64,000 bases of DNA from the NCBI RefSeq assembly GCF_014610845.1, contig NZ_JABTCG010000003.1, positions 591,690 to 655,689 of the forward strand, in the 5' to 3' direction. Positions 1 to 9,672 of this stretch are shown here, in pieces. The notes below the pieces were generated by a model. That model saw nothing but the letters and a program-made list of their open reading frames with translations, had not been told where the DNA came from and searched no databases. A program made the position numbers and the translations under genes. The DNA comes from Maribacter arenosus (GTDB taxonomy: Bacteria > Bacteroidota > Bacteroidia > Flavobacteriales > Flavobacteriaceae). The number at the start of each line of letters is the position of its first letter. Within the stretch, counting starts at the first letter, position 1.

Positions 1-14
1 TCAAATTAAAAATT

Positions 15-1310
15 ATGAAGACTATTTTGGGACTGCTCTGTTCCCTTTTATTGTTCACTTCCTGTAGCGACGATTCCTTAAACGACTCGGATTTTGAGGC
101 TGGCGAAATATTTACCGATAGTAATATCCGAGTATTGCAAATAGATACCCTGACCGCAAGAATTTCCACCATGAAATTTGATAGTATCATTACCTCTCAA
201 GGTTCACGTATGTTGGTTGGGGAATATAGCGACCCGGTCTTCGGGCATGTTAGAAGCTCAAGTTTCATTGAAATGATCCCTTCAAGTTTTACCATAGATT
301 CGGATGCGGTATACGATAGTATACTTTTTGTACTTAGATATGATGAGTATTATTACAATGACACCCTATCGCAAAATACGATCCATATTAAATCTTTGAA
401 TGAAAAATTAAATCCTGCAGATGACAGTGATTTTTATAATAACAGTATCATAAGCTATAACGAAGAGGATTTGGGCACCGTTTCCTTTGCTCCGAGACCT
501 TTGGGAGCGGATTCCCTGAATGTTAGGATTAGTGATACTCTGGGATTGGAGCTGTTCGAAAATCTTCAGGATAAAAATTTAACCAACTATGATGAGTTCA
601 TAAATTACTTTTATGGACTTTCAATACAACCCGACAAAAACGATAACGGGACCGTCCTCGGTTTTTCCTTGACCTCGGGAATGCGGCTCTATTACAGTAT
701 TGCCGGAGAAACCGAATCAGTACAGTATTATACCGATTTCACGATTAACACAAGTAGTTCCCCAATTCCTTTCTTTAATCAGATATCTGCCACTGAACCA
801 AATGAACATCTTTCAAGTTTAATCCATAATGAGATAAGCTTATACAGTGAAGACGCTAATGATCAAAGTTTTATTCAATCGGGTATTGGTATTACCACTA
901 GAATTGAATTTCCCTATATCAAATCTGTGTATGACATTCAGGGACAGGGGACTTTACTCGATGCGACATTACGGATAAAACCAAAAGAAACCACGTATAA
1001 TGATGCTTTAATGCTAAGGGATACCCTTTCGGTCTATATCGTTGACCAAAACAATGATCTTACGGGAGAAACCACAATGACGGCCATATTGAACAGGGAC
1101 GATCAAGAATTCAACAATATCTTTTACGAAATTCCGATAAGCAGCTATTTGGAAGAGCTCTTGGTAACAGACCTGGAGGCGACCGATGCTCTTATTCTTT
1201 TGCCCTATGATTACAATGCTACGGTCGACCGCTTTATACTAGATATCGACCCTAGCAGCCATGGTGCCCAACTAGAATTTATATATGCCATTTATGATGA
1301 AAATGATTAG
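15..1310 (+). CDS. DUF4270 family lipoprotein
   Basis: A 431-aa exported lipoprotein. The N-terminus MKTILGLLCSLLLFTSC is a type II signal peptide with the lipid-bearing Cys at residue 17. It is followed by Ser-Asp-Asp, an acidic start resembling the lipoprotein export signal that sends lipoproteins to the cell surface in Bacteroidota. The rest is beta-rich, with repeated phrases such as DSILFVLRYD and DALILLPYDY typical of the DUF4270 family. The biochemical role of this family is unknown. The stop overlaps the start of the following outer-membrane protein, so the two are probably co-transcribed and may act together at the outer membrane. The family call rests on remembered sequence pattern; the lipoprotein call is seen directly. 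Confidence 0.8.
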   Translation: MKTILGLLCSLLLFTSCSDDSLNDSDFEAGEIFTDSNIRVLQIDTLTARISTMKFDSIITSQGSRMLVGEYSDPVFGHVRSSSFIEMIPSSFTIDSDAVYDSILFVLRYDEYYYNDTLSQNTIHIKSLNEKLNPADDSDFYNNSIISYNEEDLGTVSFAPRPLGADSLNVRISDTLGLELFENLQDKNLTNYDEFINYFYGLSIQPDKNDNGTVLGFSLTSGMRLYYSIAGETESVQYYTDFTINTSSSPIPFFNQISATEPNEHLSSLIHNEISLYSEDANDQSFIQSGIGITTRIEFPYIKSVYDIQGQGTLLDATLRIKPKETTYNDALMLRDTLSVYIVDQNNDLTGETTMTAILNRDDQEFNNIFYEIPISSYLEELLVTDLEATDALILLPYDYNATVDRFILDIDPSSHGAQLEFIYAIYDEND

Positions 1311-2550
1311 AAATCCCTTTTTTACGATTATTGTCATGCTATGTGCATTGAATAACTCCTGGGCACAATCGGAAGGATTGACTAGTTCTCCATATTCTTT
1401 ATATGGATTGGGGGTCATTAACCAAACAAGTATAGGATTCACCAATGGTTTGGGATACTCCGGAATAGGAATTCGCACGGAAACCGAAATCAACAATTTG
1501 AATGCCGCAAATTTTGGTCTAATACCAAAAAATGCCTTTTTCTATGATATAGGTTTAAAAGGGGATTACAACAGCTATAGCAACAAGGGAAGCAGCGAGT
1601 CGAAGACTACTTTGAATTTTTCAAATCTAGCCCTCGCTTTTCGTATCACCGAAGGTCTTGGAGCAGGAATAACCATGGTACCTTACAGCGACATGGGTTA
1701 TTCTTTGGTGGGTATAAAAACCAATATTGAAGGTTCTACCGAAACTTTTGAAAGTAATATATCGGGCGTAGGTGGGCTAAGTGATCTTAAGTTGAACCTG
1801 GGATACGCCGTTACCGATAATTTACGATTTGGGGCCAGTGCTTCTTTTTTGTTTGGGAATATTGAAGAAGAAGAATCCTTTACCGTAAGCCAGAGCACTT
1901 TTAGTGCTACCGAAACCACAAATTACTCGGGGCTCCGAATGGGGTTAGGAATGCAATTTGATTTTTCGGATAATTTCACCATTGGTAGTACGGTACAATT
2001 CCCTACGAGCTTGGAAGGTAGCCTAAAACGTTCGGCAACCAAATTACTAGACGGCACCGAAATAACCGTTGAAGCCGATGAAAGTGATACTGCCGCTGAT
2101 TTCGATATGCCCTTGGAACTTGGTTTTGGATTTAGCGCCAAATTCATTGAATCATTGACTTTAAGTGTCGATTACAAAAAGAACTTTTGGAGCGATACCG
2201 GACAGATTGAAAACTTGGGAACCTATGAAGATCAAGATATTTATGCTATGGGACTTGAATATGTAAAAAACCCAATAAGTTATAAATACGCCCAGCGCAT
2301 AAGATACCGGGTGGGTTACAACTATGACAATGGTTACCTCGCCATAAACGGGGTAAAAGTAAATGGTTACAACATTACCGCAGGTATTGGGTTACCTATT
2401 GGTCAGGGTCAAAGATCCATGTTGAATATTGCATATAGTTATGGCTCTAAGGGGCAAATTCAAAATATACTGGTCAAGGAAAACTATCATATGCTTACCT
2501 TGAATTTGAGTCTGGCAGATTTATGGTTTCAAAAACGAAAGATCAATTAA
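1297..2550 (+). CDS. outer-membrane beta-barrel protein (OmpP1/FadL-like)
   Basis: A roughly 417-aa outer-membrane barrel. The start at 1297 gives MKMIRNPFFTIIVMLCALNNSWAQS, a clean signal peptide cleaved near AQ. In-frame ATGs at 1285, 1294 and 1303 are alternatives. The mature part has alternating hydrophobic/polar strands, many Gly and aromatic residues, and segments such as GLGAGITMVPYSDMGYS, DNFTIGSTVQFPTSLEGS and LSVDYKKNFWSD. These resemble the hydrophobic-substrate channels of the OmpP1/FadL/TodX group. It starts inside the end of the DUF4270 lipoprotein gene, so the two are translationally linked. The substrate cannot be read from sequence. Confidence 0.75.
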   Translation: MKMIRNPFFTIIVMLCALNNSWAQSEGLTSSPYSLYGLGVINQTSIGFTNGLGYSGIGIRTETEINNLNAANFGLIPKNAFFYDIGLKGDYNSYSNKGSSESKTTLNFSNLALAFRITEGLGAGITMVPYSDMGYSLVGIKTNIEGSTETFESNISGVGGLSDLKLNLGYAVTDNLRFGASASFLFGNIEEEESFTVSQSTFSATETTNYSGLRMGLGMQFDFSDNFTIGSTVQFPTSLEGSLKRSATKLLDGTEITVEADESDTAADFDMPLELGFGFSAKFIESLTLSVDYKKNFWSDTGQIENLGTYEDQDIYAMGLEYVKNPISYKYAQRIRYRVGYNYDNGYLAINGVKVNGYNITAGIGLPIGQGQRSMLNIAYSYGSKGQIQNILVKENYHMLTLNLSLADLWFQKRKIN

Positions 2551-2671
2551 CGGTATGTCTTAACCCATCACCGTCTTTTAAATTAGTGTTAATTCAATGA
2601 ACGGCACTAAACCATTTAATAAATAAACCGTCAAAAGATAAAATATAGATATCAATTAAAATTCCATTAGT

Positions 2672-3256
2672 ATGAAAAAAGTAGTTATAATGATCTTAGG
2701 TATATTACTGACAACCGGATTTGTAAATGAGGTAAACGCGCAAAGAAGGACAGCAACAAAGAAGGTAACCACCACAAATAGGGTTACAACTACCAAAAAA
2801 GTGGTACGCGTGCCAAGATCCAAGGTGGTATATAGAAAACCAAAGGCAAAAGTAGTCGCAACGAGGTCGATTCCCAATAAAAGGGTGGTTGTTTCCCCTA
2901 AGGGTGTGAATTATTATTATGCGAACAATAGGTTTTATAGATCTTATAATGGTCGTTATATAGCTGTTGCACCTAGGGTTGGTCTTCGCATAGGATTTTT
3001 GCCCTCTGGTTTTAGAACCGTTGTGTTTGCCGGAAGAAGCTATTTTTATTTTGACGGTATTTATTACGACCAAATCGGTGATGAATATGAAGTGGTTTAT
3101 CCTGAGATAGGAACCCTTATTTATGAGTTGCCCTACAATTATGAAAAAGTAGAGTATGATGGGCAATTGCTTTATGAAGCCAATGGCGTTTTATATGAAA
3201 GGGTACAAGTAGATGGTACCAGGGCCTATGAGGTCGTAGGTATTGTAGAGGACTAG
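2672..3256 (+). CDS. DUF6515 family exported protein
   Basis: A 194-aa secreted protein. Residues 1-23 (ending VNAQ) form a signal peptide. Residues 24-75 are a strongly basic, Lys/Arg/Thr/Val-rich stretch without negative charges. From about residue 76 a compact Tyr/Val/Gly-rich domain follows (NYYYANNRFYRSYNGRYIAVAP, FAGRSYFYFDGIYYDQ), matching the DUF6515 family found in envelopes of Bacteroidota. Function is unknown. The basic segment could contact negatively charged surface polymers, which is inference. It stands 121 bp after the barrel gene and 109 bp before the convergent LytTR gene, so it is probably monocistronic. Confidence 0.7.
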   Translation: MKKVVIMILGILLTTGFVNEVNAQRRTATKKVTTTNRVTTTKKVVRVPRSKVVYRKPKAKVVATRSIPNKRVVVSPKGVNYYYANNRFYRSYNGRYIAVAPRVGLRIGFLPSGFRTVVFAGRSYFYFDGIYYDQIGDEYEVVYPEIGTLIYELPYNYEKVEYDGQLLYEANGVLYERVQVDGTRAYEVVGIVED

Positions 3257-3365
3257 GATGTAGACAGAAATTGATCAGGACAAATAGTAGGGTAGTAGTT
3301 TAAACCATAAGGTCTTTATTGCTACCCTATTTTCATAGAGATTGTTAAGGTTTCTATGGATGGTT

Positions 3366-4097
3366 TTAATCAAGGCTGTTTTTAGAAATGTAGGCCAAAA
3401 ATTCCGGTTTGTAGTTTTCCGAAACCGTGATGCGCTTGTCTCCGATAATGACCTGACTTCGTTCAATAACATCAACGGCCTCTAATGCGACGATAAATGA
3501 ACGGTGAATACGCATGAATTTATCAGCTGGTAGTACTTCTTGAAGACTTTTTAGGCTCATTAAGGTCAATACAGGTCTTGGTCGGTCTTTAAGCCATATT
3601 TTAATGTAGTCTTTAAGGCCTTCAAAATAGAGAACATTATCCAAATGTATCTTCAATTGTTTATAATCGGACTTAACGAAAAGGAATTTCTTTTCGCTGA
3701 TAGTTGGTGTTTGTGCTTTGGCCTTTGTCAAAGAAAACCATTCTTTGGCCTTCGTAGCGGCAGATAAAAATTCGGCATAATCAAAAGGTTTCAACAAATA
3801 ATCCAAAGCTTCTACCTTAAAACCTTCCAGTGCATATTCAGAAAAAGCGGTGGTAAAGATGACCCGAGTACTTTTTGGAATCAATTTGGAAAGCCCTATC
3901 CCAGTGAGATCGGGCATCTGTATATCAAGAAAAACCAAATCAACAGGTTCCTTTTCCATAAAGGTCAAAGCCTCTATGGCACTGTCACATTTTTTTTTAA
4001 GGACTAAAAAGGGTGTTTTCAATACATACCCTTCAATCAGTTGCAGTGCCATGGGTTCATCATCAACAACAATACAGCTAATTTGGAAAGGCTTCAT
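3366..4097 (-). CDS. LytTR-family response regulator
   Basis: A 243-aa two-component regulator. The N-terminal receiver domain has the acidic pair VDDE at 11-14, the phospho-acceptor Asp58 in VFLDIQMPD, and the conserved Lys103 in LLKPFDY. Residues about 138-240 are a LytTR DNA-binding domain (FLFVKSDYKQLKIHLDNVLYFEGLKDY, FMRIHRSFIV). It is the last gene of a six-gene minus-strand operon, 5 bp after its LytS-type kinase, behind a complete tripartite efflux pump. The pair probably responds to an envelope signal and adjusts pump expression. The target site is not evident in the sequence. Confidence 0.93.
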   Translation of the reverse strand: MKPFQISCIVVDDEPMALQLIEGYVLKTPFLVLKKKCDSAIEALTFMEKEPVDLVFLDIQMPDLTGIGLSKLIPKSTRVIFTTAFSEYALEGFKVEALDYLLKPFDYAEFLSAATKAKEWFSLTKAKAQTPTISEKKFLFVKSDYKQLKIHLDNVLYFEGLKDYIKIWLKDRPRPVLTLMSLKSLQEVLPADKFMRIHRSFIVALEAVDVIERSQVIIGDKRITVSENYKPEFLAYISKNSLD

Positions 4098-4102
4098 CTA
4101 TA

Positions 4103-5143
4103 TCAGATTTCTAAGGTTAGGATGGCTGTAAAGATACCATCTTCAACCTTATAATCGAAATGATGTTGATCTGGATATAATAATTGTAAACGTTTTTCTA
4201 AATTTTCCAGACCAATACCGGAACCACTTTTATCACTGGTGTTTTTGGGGGTATTCGGATTCGAGGCGGTGAAGGTCAAATTGGTTCCCTCAACTTCTAA
4301 CCCAAATGATAAATCGGACGATTTGCCTGCGGATACACCATGTTTAAAGGCATTCTCTACCAAAGTAATGAAAAGCAATGGTACAATTTCAATATTTGGT
4401 ACCGACTTTGGGAAAGTGTACGATATTTTGATCTTATCGCTAAATCGGAGTTTCATAAGCTCAATGTATTGGGTCATGAAATCTATTTCTTTTTCTAAGG
4501 GGACCTTTTCGGTCTCGGTATCATATAAAAGGTAACGCATTAATTTACCCAAACTATGAATGGTTTTTTTTGCGGTTTCGGGCTGGTAATCTACCAACGA
4601 ATAAATATTATTGAGTGCATTGAAAAAGAAATGTGGCTGTAATTGGTACTTTAAATGTTGGATCTCGGACTGTAGTTTAACATTCTTTGCCTCTTTTTGT
4701 TCGGCCTCGTTCTTCAACCATCTTTCCGTTGTTTTTAAAGCGATCGAAAAAGCTAAAGGCACAAGGGAAGCAAAAAAATCAAGATACCAGAAAATCTTTC
4801 TGGGAGGCTTGTTTATGGGATTATGGTTTATTACGAATAATTCGGTAAGATACCCTTTGAGTACGTGGTTCGCCCACACAAATGAACCGATTAAAATCAC
4901 ATTGATAAGAAAAAAAAGCAAGGTTTTTTCCCTAAAGAGGAACTTATGTATTAAAAAGAAGTAGTTCACATAGAAAATGAAGGCATAGAAAAATAAGGGT
5001 ACCCAAGTATGTACGAGTGTCCTGGTCACAACCTGCGAATCCTGGTTTTGCCCTTGTGACAATAAGTAGGGCATGCTGAACAAGATCAACCATGCCAGAA
5101 CATGCAGTAGGGGGAATAAGTATTTTTTACGTTTCAATTCCAT
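4103..5143 (-). CDS. LytS/YehU-type sensor histidine kinase
   Basis: A 346-aa membrane kinase. Four hydrophobic segments cover about residues 10-29, 47-65, 75-92 and 117-136, leaving only short loops and no large periplasmic sensor domain. The His_kinase domain follows, with phospho-acceptor His171 in QLQPHFFFNALNNIYS. The ATP-binding HATPase_c part carries LVENAFKHG and GSGIGLENLEKRL. The gene lies between the MacB-like permease (13 bp away) and the LytTR regulator (5 bp), so it is part of the efflux operon. Its best paralogue in the window is the kinase at 16454-17560. With so little extracytoplasmic sequence, the signal may be sensed in the membrane or passed on by the permease; that is inference. 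Confidence 0.92.
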   Translation of the reverse strand: MELKRKKYLFPLLHVLAWLILFSMPYLLSQGQNQDSQVVTRTLVHTWVPLFFYAFIFYVNYFFLIHKFLFREKTLLFFLINVILIGSFVWANHVLKGYLTELFVINHNPINKPPRKIFWYLDFFASLVPLAFSIALKTTERWLKNEAEQKEAKNVKLQSEIQHLKYQLQPHFFFNALNNIYSLVDYQPETAKKTIHSLGKLMRYLLYDTETEKVPLEKEIDFMTQYIELMKLRFSDKIKISYTFPKSVPNIEIVPLLFITLVENAFKHGVSAGKSSDLSFGLEVEGTNLTFTASNPNTPKNTSDKSGSGIGLENLEKRLQLLYPDQHHFDYKVEDGIFTAILTLEI

Positions 5144-5156
5144 CTATCAATTTTTA

Positions 5157-6377
5157 TCACTCATATCGCAATGCCGTAATCGGATCTAAAGCCGATGCCT
5201 TTCTTGCTGGATACCATCCAAAGAATATTCCTGTAATGGCACAGACTGCAAATGATATGATAATCGAGTATAAGGCAACACTTGTTGGCCAATGTAAGAA
5301 TTTCTCAATAAATATTGTAGAACCAAGGCCTAAGGTTACACCGATAATTCCACCAGTGATACTTATTAATATAGCTTCTATCAAAAATTGCATCAATATA
5401 TCTGCTCCTTTACCTCCTACCGCCATTCGTAAACCTATTTCCTTGGTACGTTCTTTTACGGAAACATACATGATATTCATGATGCCAATACCTCCAATTA
5501 AAAGCGAAATACCTGCAACCGCCACTAATAGAATAGTTAACATTTCACTTGTGGAACTAAAGGTAGAAATCAATTCTTCCATAGACCGTACCGTAAAATC
5601 ATCATCTTCATTGTCCATTAATTTGTGTTGCTTACGTAAAATTTCGGTCACTTGCTCTACTGCTTCCGTGGCATCATCCTCACTTACAGCCGAAGCCATA
5701 ATCTGATTTAAATAATCGATAGCCAAAATACGTTTCTGAACAGTGGTAAAAGGCGCAATGACCACGTCATCTTGATCCTGTCCGAAAGTGTTTTCGCCTT
5801 TTTCCTCTAGTACACCAATCACTTTAAACGGAATATTATTAAATCGAATCATTTGACCAACAGGGTCTTGACCATCTGGAAATACATTTTCTACAACCGT
5901 TTGCCCAATTAAAGCCACTTTTGAAGCCGATTTTACTTCGGCATCTGTAAACATGCTACCGCTTTGTAAACCAACGGCCTTTATTTCTAAATACTCCGGA
6001 TTAACACCAAATATGGTACTTGGCCAGTTATTCGAACCATTAATGACTTGTCCTCCACCATTAACAACAGGCGTAATATTGCTTAATAAAGAAGCTTGTT
6101 CTTTTATTTCTTCATAATCGGCTAATATTAGGGTTTGCACATCACCACCGCTTCCTCTTGCAGGCCCTCTGTCATCTGCTCCTGGTCTAATGGTTATCAT
6201 ATTAGAACCCATACTTGAAATGGTAGCACGAATACTTTCTTTAGAACCCTCTCCAATAGCCAACATCGCAATAACAGAAGCCACACCGATGATGATGCCT
6301 AACATGGTAAGCAAGGTCCTGGTCTTGTTAAGTACAATGGCTTTAAATGCGATTTTTAATAAATTATAGAGTCTCAT
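5157..6377 (-). CDS. MacB-like ABC transporter permease
   Basis: A 406-aa permease of the MacB/FtsX family. An N-terminal transmembrane helix (about 20-45, LTMLGIIIGVASVIAMLAIG) is followed by a periplasmic MacB_PCD domain (about 50-260). Three C-terminal helices of the FtsX domain end with GWYPARKASALDPITALRYE, the typical MacB tail. Unlike E. coli MacB, the ATPase is a separate gene directly upstream, 2 bp away. Together with the adaptor and TolC of the same operon it forms a mechanotransmission-type tripartite pump that moves a periplasmic substrate out through TolC. Possible substrates include macrolides, peptides or a lipoprotein-like molecule; none is indicated by sequence. Confidence 0.92.
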   Translation of the reverse strand: MRLYNLLKIAFKAIVLNKTRTLLTMLGIIIGVASVIAMLAIGEGSKESIRATISSMGSNMITIRPGADDRGPARGSGGDVQTLILADYEEIKEQASLLSNITPVVNGGGQVINGSNNWPSTIFGVNPEYLEIKAVGLQSGSMFTDAEVKSASKVALIGQTVVENVFPDGQDPVGQMIRFNNIPFKVIGVLEEKGENTFGQDQDDVVIAPFTTVQKRILAIDYLNQIMASAVSEDDATEAVEQVTEILRKQHKLMDNEDDDFTVRSMEELISTFSSTSEMLTILLVAVAGISLLIGGIGIMNIMYVSVKERTKEIGLRMAVGGKGADILMQFLIEAILISITGGIIGVTLGLGSTIFIEKFLHWPTSVALYSIIISFAVCAITGIFFGWYPARKASALDPITALRYE

Positions 6378-6379
6378 AA

Positions 6380-7123
6380 CTAGTGGTCTTGTTTTGGTAA
6401 TTTGGCTAATTCGTATGCTGCAGATTGTACCTTGTCATTTTTTTGATCCCGTATAATATTGCCGTCCTTTAACACAATTGTTCTACTACTAAACGTTGCA
6501 ATATCTGGTTCGTGGGTTACAAATACAATGGTGATGCCTTGTTCGTTCAACTCTTGGAAAATAGACATGATTTCGTAGGCTGTTCTCGTGTCCAGGTTAC
6601 CTGTAGCTTCATCCGCAAGTATCATGACAGGATTATTTACCAAAGATCGTGCTATGGCAACGCGTTGTTGTTGTCCACCGGAAAGTTGGGAGGGGGTGTG
6701 ATCCATTCTTTCTTCCAAACCAACCATTTTCAAGGCTTTTAAGGCGCTTTCCCTGCGTACTTCCGAAGACACTTTGCTGTTATAGAATAAAGGCAACTCT
6801 ACGTTTTCCAACGCTGATGTTCTTGCCAATAAGTTATAGGATTGAAAAATAAAGCCTATTTTTTCGTTTCGTATGGTCGCCAATTGGTTTTTACTTAAAT
6901 CCTTCATTTCTACACCATCAATTTTGTAGGTTCCTGAAGTTGGGTTATCTAAACATCCTAAAATATTCAATAAGGTACTTTTCCCGGAACCACTCGATCC
7001 CATGATGGTCACAAACTCTCCTTCCTTGACAGTAAAAGAGACACCTCGTAAAGCGCGTACTGTTTCGGCTCCCATAGTAAATTCACGAGTTAAATCTTCT
7101 ATTTTTATGATTTCTTTACTCAT
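6380..7123 (-). CDS. ABC transporter ATP-binding protein (MacB/LolD type)
   Basis: A 247-aa ATPase with all motifs intact: Walker [10 protein letters not shown] at residues 42-50, Q-loop FQSYNLL near 93-99, signature LSGGQQQR at 147-154, Walker [11 protein letters not shown] at 166-175, and switch His in FVTHEPD near 204. The sequence is typical of the LolD/MacB cytoplasmic ATPase group. It is sandwiched between the adaptor gene (6 bp) and the permease gene (2 bp), so all are expressed together. It powers the permease by ATP hydrolysis in the cytoplasm. Confidence 0.94.
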   Translation of the reverse strand: MSKEIIKIEDLTREFTMGAETVRALRGVSFTVKEGEFVTIMGSSGSGKSTLLNILGCLDNPTSGTYKIDGVEMKDLSKNQLATIRNEKIGFIFQSYNLLARTSALENVELPLFYNSKVSSEVRRESALKALKMVGLEERMDHTPSQLSGGQQQRVAIARSLVNNPVMILADEATGNLDTRTAYEIMSIFQELNEQGITIVFVTHEPDIATFSSRTIVLKDGNIIRDQKNDKVQSAAYELAKLPKQDH

Positions 7124-7129
7124 GTTGGG

Positions 7130-8338
7130 TTACTTTTTTTTGTTACTACCTGGTCGTTTAGGCATAAATGGACTTTCGTTTGAGCCCGCTGGACCAGCTT
7201 CGGATTTTGACACGCCTTTTAAACTATATACTAACTTTTCACCTTCTGAAACGCCCTCTAGAATTTGTACGTTTACGCCATCACTTGCCCCTATTTTTAT
7301 CGCTTTTGGTGATATGCTTCTATCCTTTCCTAAAACCCAAATCACAGTATCATCCTTAGCTGGCAGATCTGTGATTTCGGGTAAATTATGATGCAGGTTA
7401 TAGGTTGTAAGTGTTGTGGTATCTGGACTAAAGTTGATGGCCTTGGCCTCTGCAGTCAATACATCATTCAATTCCAAGGTGTAAATGGAAACGGTTGCTG
7501 TTAATCCCGGTTTTAATTTTAAATCTTCATTTTCTGCTTTAATGACCACGGTATAGGTCACAACATTTGAAGTGGTCGTTGGGTCTAATCGAACTTGGGT
7601 AATAACCCCATTAAAAGTTTCGCCTATGTACGCATCAACAGTAAATTCAACACGTTGGCCATCTTTTACATTCCCTATGTCCGCTTCATCCACATCGGCT
7701 TCTACTTGCATTTCCTTTAAATCTTGGGCGATTGTAAATAGGGTCGGTGTACTATAACTTGCCGCTACGGTTTGCCCTTCGTCAATGTCTCTTGAGAGTA
7801 CTACTCCGTTGATAGGAGAATAAATATTGGCATATCCCAAATTTGTGATTGCTTCTTGTAAGTCTGAATAGCGCTGGGTTACCGTGCCTTTTGCAGTTTC
7901 GTAATTGTATACTGCATCATCATAATCGGATTTGCTGATGACCTGATTTTCAAATAAGGTTTTTTGTCGATCGAAAATAGTTTGCATATAGTTTCTTTGA
8001 CTTATAGCATTGTCATAGGAAGCTTGTGCCTGTGTAAGAGCAGCCCTTAGATTGGTTTTGTCCAATTCTGCAATAAGTTGTCCTTCCCTTACTTCGCTAT
8101 TATAATCCACATATATTTTTTCAACAACTCCGGATACTTGTGTACCGACATCTACTTGATTTATGGGTTCAATGGTTCCGGTTGCCGTAACCATCGTGGT
8201 TACATCTGCTTTTTTGGCAGGTACTGTTTTTGCTTCAACAATAATAGCCTCTCCACCTTTTAGGAAAGAGTAACCTGCAATTACAAGTATTGCCACGATA
8301 AGGCCTGTTATTATTATTTTCTTTTTATTTTTTTTCAT
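7130..8338 (-). CDS. MacA-like periplasmic adaptor protein
   Basis: A 402-aa membrane fusion protein. An N-terminal anchor helix (residues about 8-25) is followed by a lipoyl-like half motif (GTIEPINQVDVGTQVSGVVEKIY). A long coiled-coil hairpin spans about 95-160 (ALTQAQASYDNAISQRNYMQTIF). The second lipoyl half (ANIYSPINGVVLSRDIDEGQTV) and beta-barrel/membrane-proximal domains then follow. The C-terminus ends with a Gly/Ser/Pro and Lys tail. It links the inner-membrane permease to the TolC partner encoded 12 bp upstream. Family membership is clear; substrate is unknown. Confidence 0.93.
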   Translation of the reverse strand: MKKNKKKIIITGLIVAILVIAGYSFLKGGEAIIVEAKTVPAKKADVTTMVTATGTIEPINQVDVGTQVSGVVEKIYVDYNSEVREGQLIAELDKTNLRAALTQAQASYDNAISQRNYMQTIFDRQKTLFENQVISKSDYDDAVYNYETAKGTVTQRYSDLQEAITNLGYANIYSPINGVVLSRDIDEGQTVAASYSTPTLFTIAQDLKEMQVEADVDEADIGNVKDGQRVEFTVDAYIGETFNGVITQVRLDPTTTSNVVTYTVVIKAENEDLKLKPGLTATVSIYTLELNDVLTAEAKAINFSPDTTTLTTYNLHHNLPEITDLPAKDDTVIWVLGKDRSISPKAIKIGASDGVNVQILEGVSEGEKLVYSLKGVSKSEAGPAGSNESPFMPKRPGSNKKK

Positions 8339-8349
8339 GATAGTATAAA

Positions 8350-9672
8350 TTAAAGTTTGATGTCGTTTCCTTGATAAAATTGAAGTAATTGGGTATACAA
8401 AAGGCTTAAATATTTTGCTTGAATGTAGTTTTGATGGGCATTGGTATATGTGTTTTGGCTTACTACAAGATCGGTGGTGCTCAAAGCACCCAGTTCATAT
8501 TGTTTTTGAGCCAATCTGTACGATTCGTTTGCGGCATTTTTTGCAACATCGGCAGCTACCATTTGGCTCTGGGCCGCAGTGGCATTTTGCCAGGCGGTTT
8601 CTATTTTTTGATATAAGTCTTTTTCTTCTTGCGCCAATTGCAGTTGGGCTATGTCAATATTTATCTTGGCATTTTCAACTTCAGTTTTCGTTTTGTTCCG
8701 GTTGAAAATAGGCACGTTCAAAGAGAGACCGACCCTTTGGTTGAAGTTCAAATCAAATTGGTCGGTAAAATTAAAATCCTGTGTTGAGGTATAACCCGAA
8801 CCAAGACTTCCTGTTAATGAAAGTGTGGGTAGAAATCCTCCTTTGGCAATATCCAATTCCTTTTCTGAAACTGATATATTTATCTTACTTGCATTTATTT
8901 CGGGGAGTTTTTCCAAAGCCTGACTATAGACTTGATTTAAATCGGGAATCAATTCCTCACCTGTGCCGGTCGGAATGGCAATTTGAAACGAAGTGCCGTT
9001 CGGAAGCTCTAAAAGCTGTTTTAGGGTCAATAACTGTTGGGCGTAATCATTTTTAGCGGTTATCAGATTATAGGCATTCGTAGCCGTATTTGATTGCGCA
9101 TCTGTATAATCCTTTAAGGCAATGGAGCCAGCTTCTAACCGAGCCTTAGCCTGTTCTTCTTCTTTTTGGGAAGCGACTAGATTGTTTTCGGCTATAGTGA
9201 TATTTTCTTTACTATAGAGTAGTTGAATATAGCTATCTGTTATACTCAAAATGATATTATTTTTGGCCTGCTCCTCATAAAAGGAATACTGGTCGACCAG
9301 AAGTTTGTTTTGTTTTATCTCATTATTGATTTGGTTACCCTGAAAAAGGGTTACTTGTGTGTTCAATCCTAAACTCGTAGAATTGATCTGTTGGGAAACA
9401 AAATCACTGGTTATAGGGTCGATCGAATTCCCATTCGTAAAGTTCTGTGAAGCCGAACCTGATAAATTGGGCAATCTTGATGATTTTGCGGCCTTATAGT
9501 TTTGAAGGGTACTGTTTTTCTCCAAAACCGCCTGTTTTACGGTAATATTATTCTCCAAAGCATAGGAGATGCAATCCTCTAAGGACCAAATTTTATCGTT
9601 TGCACTAGCTGATTGCTGTGCCTGTGCAAATTGCACGATTAGGGTAAGAATTAGTAGTATAGTCTTTCTCAT
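8350..9672 (-). CDS. TolC family outer-membrane efflux protein
   Basis: A 440-aa TolC-type channel. I chose the ATG at 9672, which gives MRKTILLILTLIVQFAQAQQ, a clear signal peptide. The upstream in-frame ATG at 9726 would add a poor N-terminus. Two internally similar halves carry the long alpha-helices of the family, such as WSLEDCISYALENNITVKQAVLEK and YRLAQKQYELGALSTTDLVVSQNTY. It is the first gene of the minus-strand operon tolC-macA-ATPase-macB-kinase-regulator and supplies the outer-membrane exit duct. The operon promoter should lie in 9673-9800, but I see no convincing consensus. Confidence 0.92.
   Translation of the reverse strand: MRKTILLILTLIVQFAQAQQSASANDKIWSLEDCISYALENNITVKQAVLEKNSTLQNYKAAKSSRLPNLSGSASQNFTNGNSIDPITSDFVSQQINSTSLGLNTQVTLFQGNQINNEIKQNKLLVDQYSFYEEQAKNNIILSITDSYIQLLYSKENITIAENNLVASQKEEEQAKARLEAGSIALKDYTDAQSNTATNAYNLITAKNDYAQQLLTLKQLLELPNGTSFQIAIPTGTGEELIPDLNQVYSQALEKLPEINASKINISVSEKELDIAKGGFLPTLSLTGSLGSGYTSTQDFNFTDQFDLNFNQRVGLSLNVPIFNRNKTKTEVENAKINIDIAQLQLAQEEKDLYQKIETAWQNATAAQSQMVAADVAKNAANESYRLAQKQYELGALSTTDLVVSQNTYTNAHQNYIQAKYLSLLYTQLLQFYQGNDIKL

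Noticed and set aside
2705..3166. 153-codon antisense reading opposite the DUF6515 gene
   Set aside because: The plus-strand gene has a signal peptide and family match; the antisense reading has neither.
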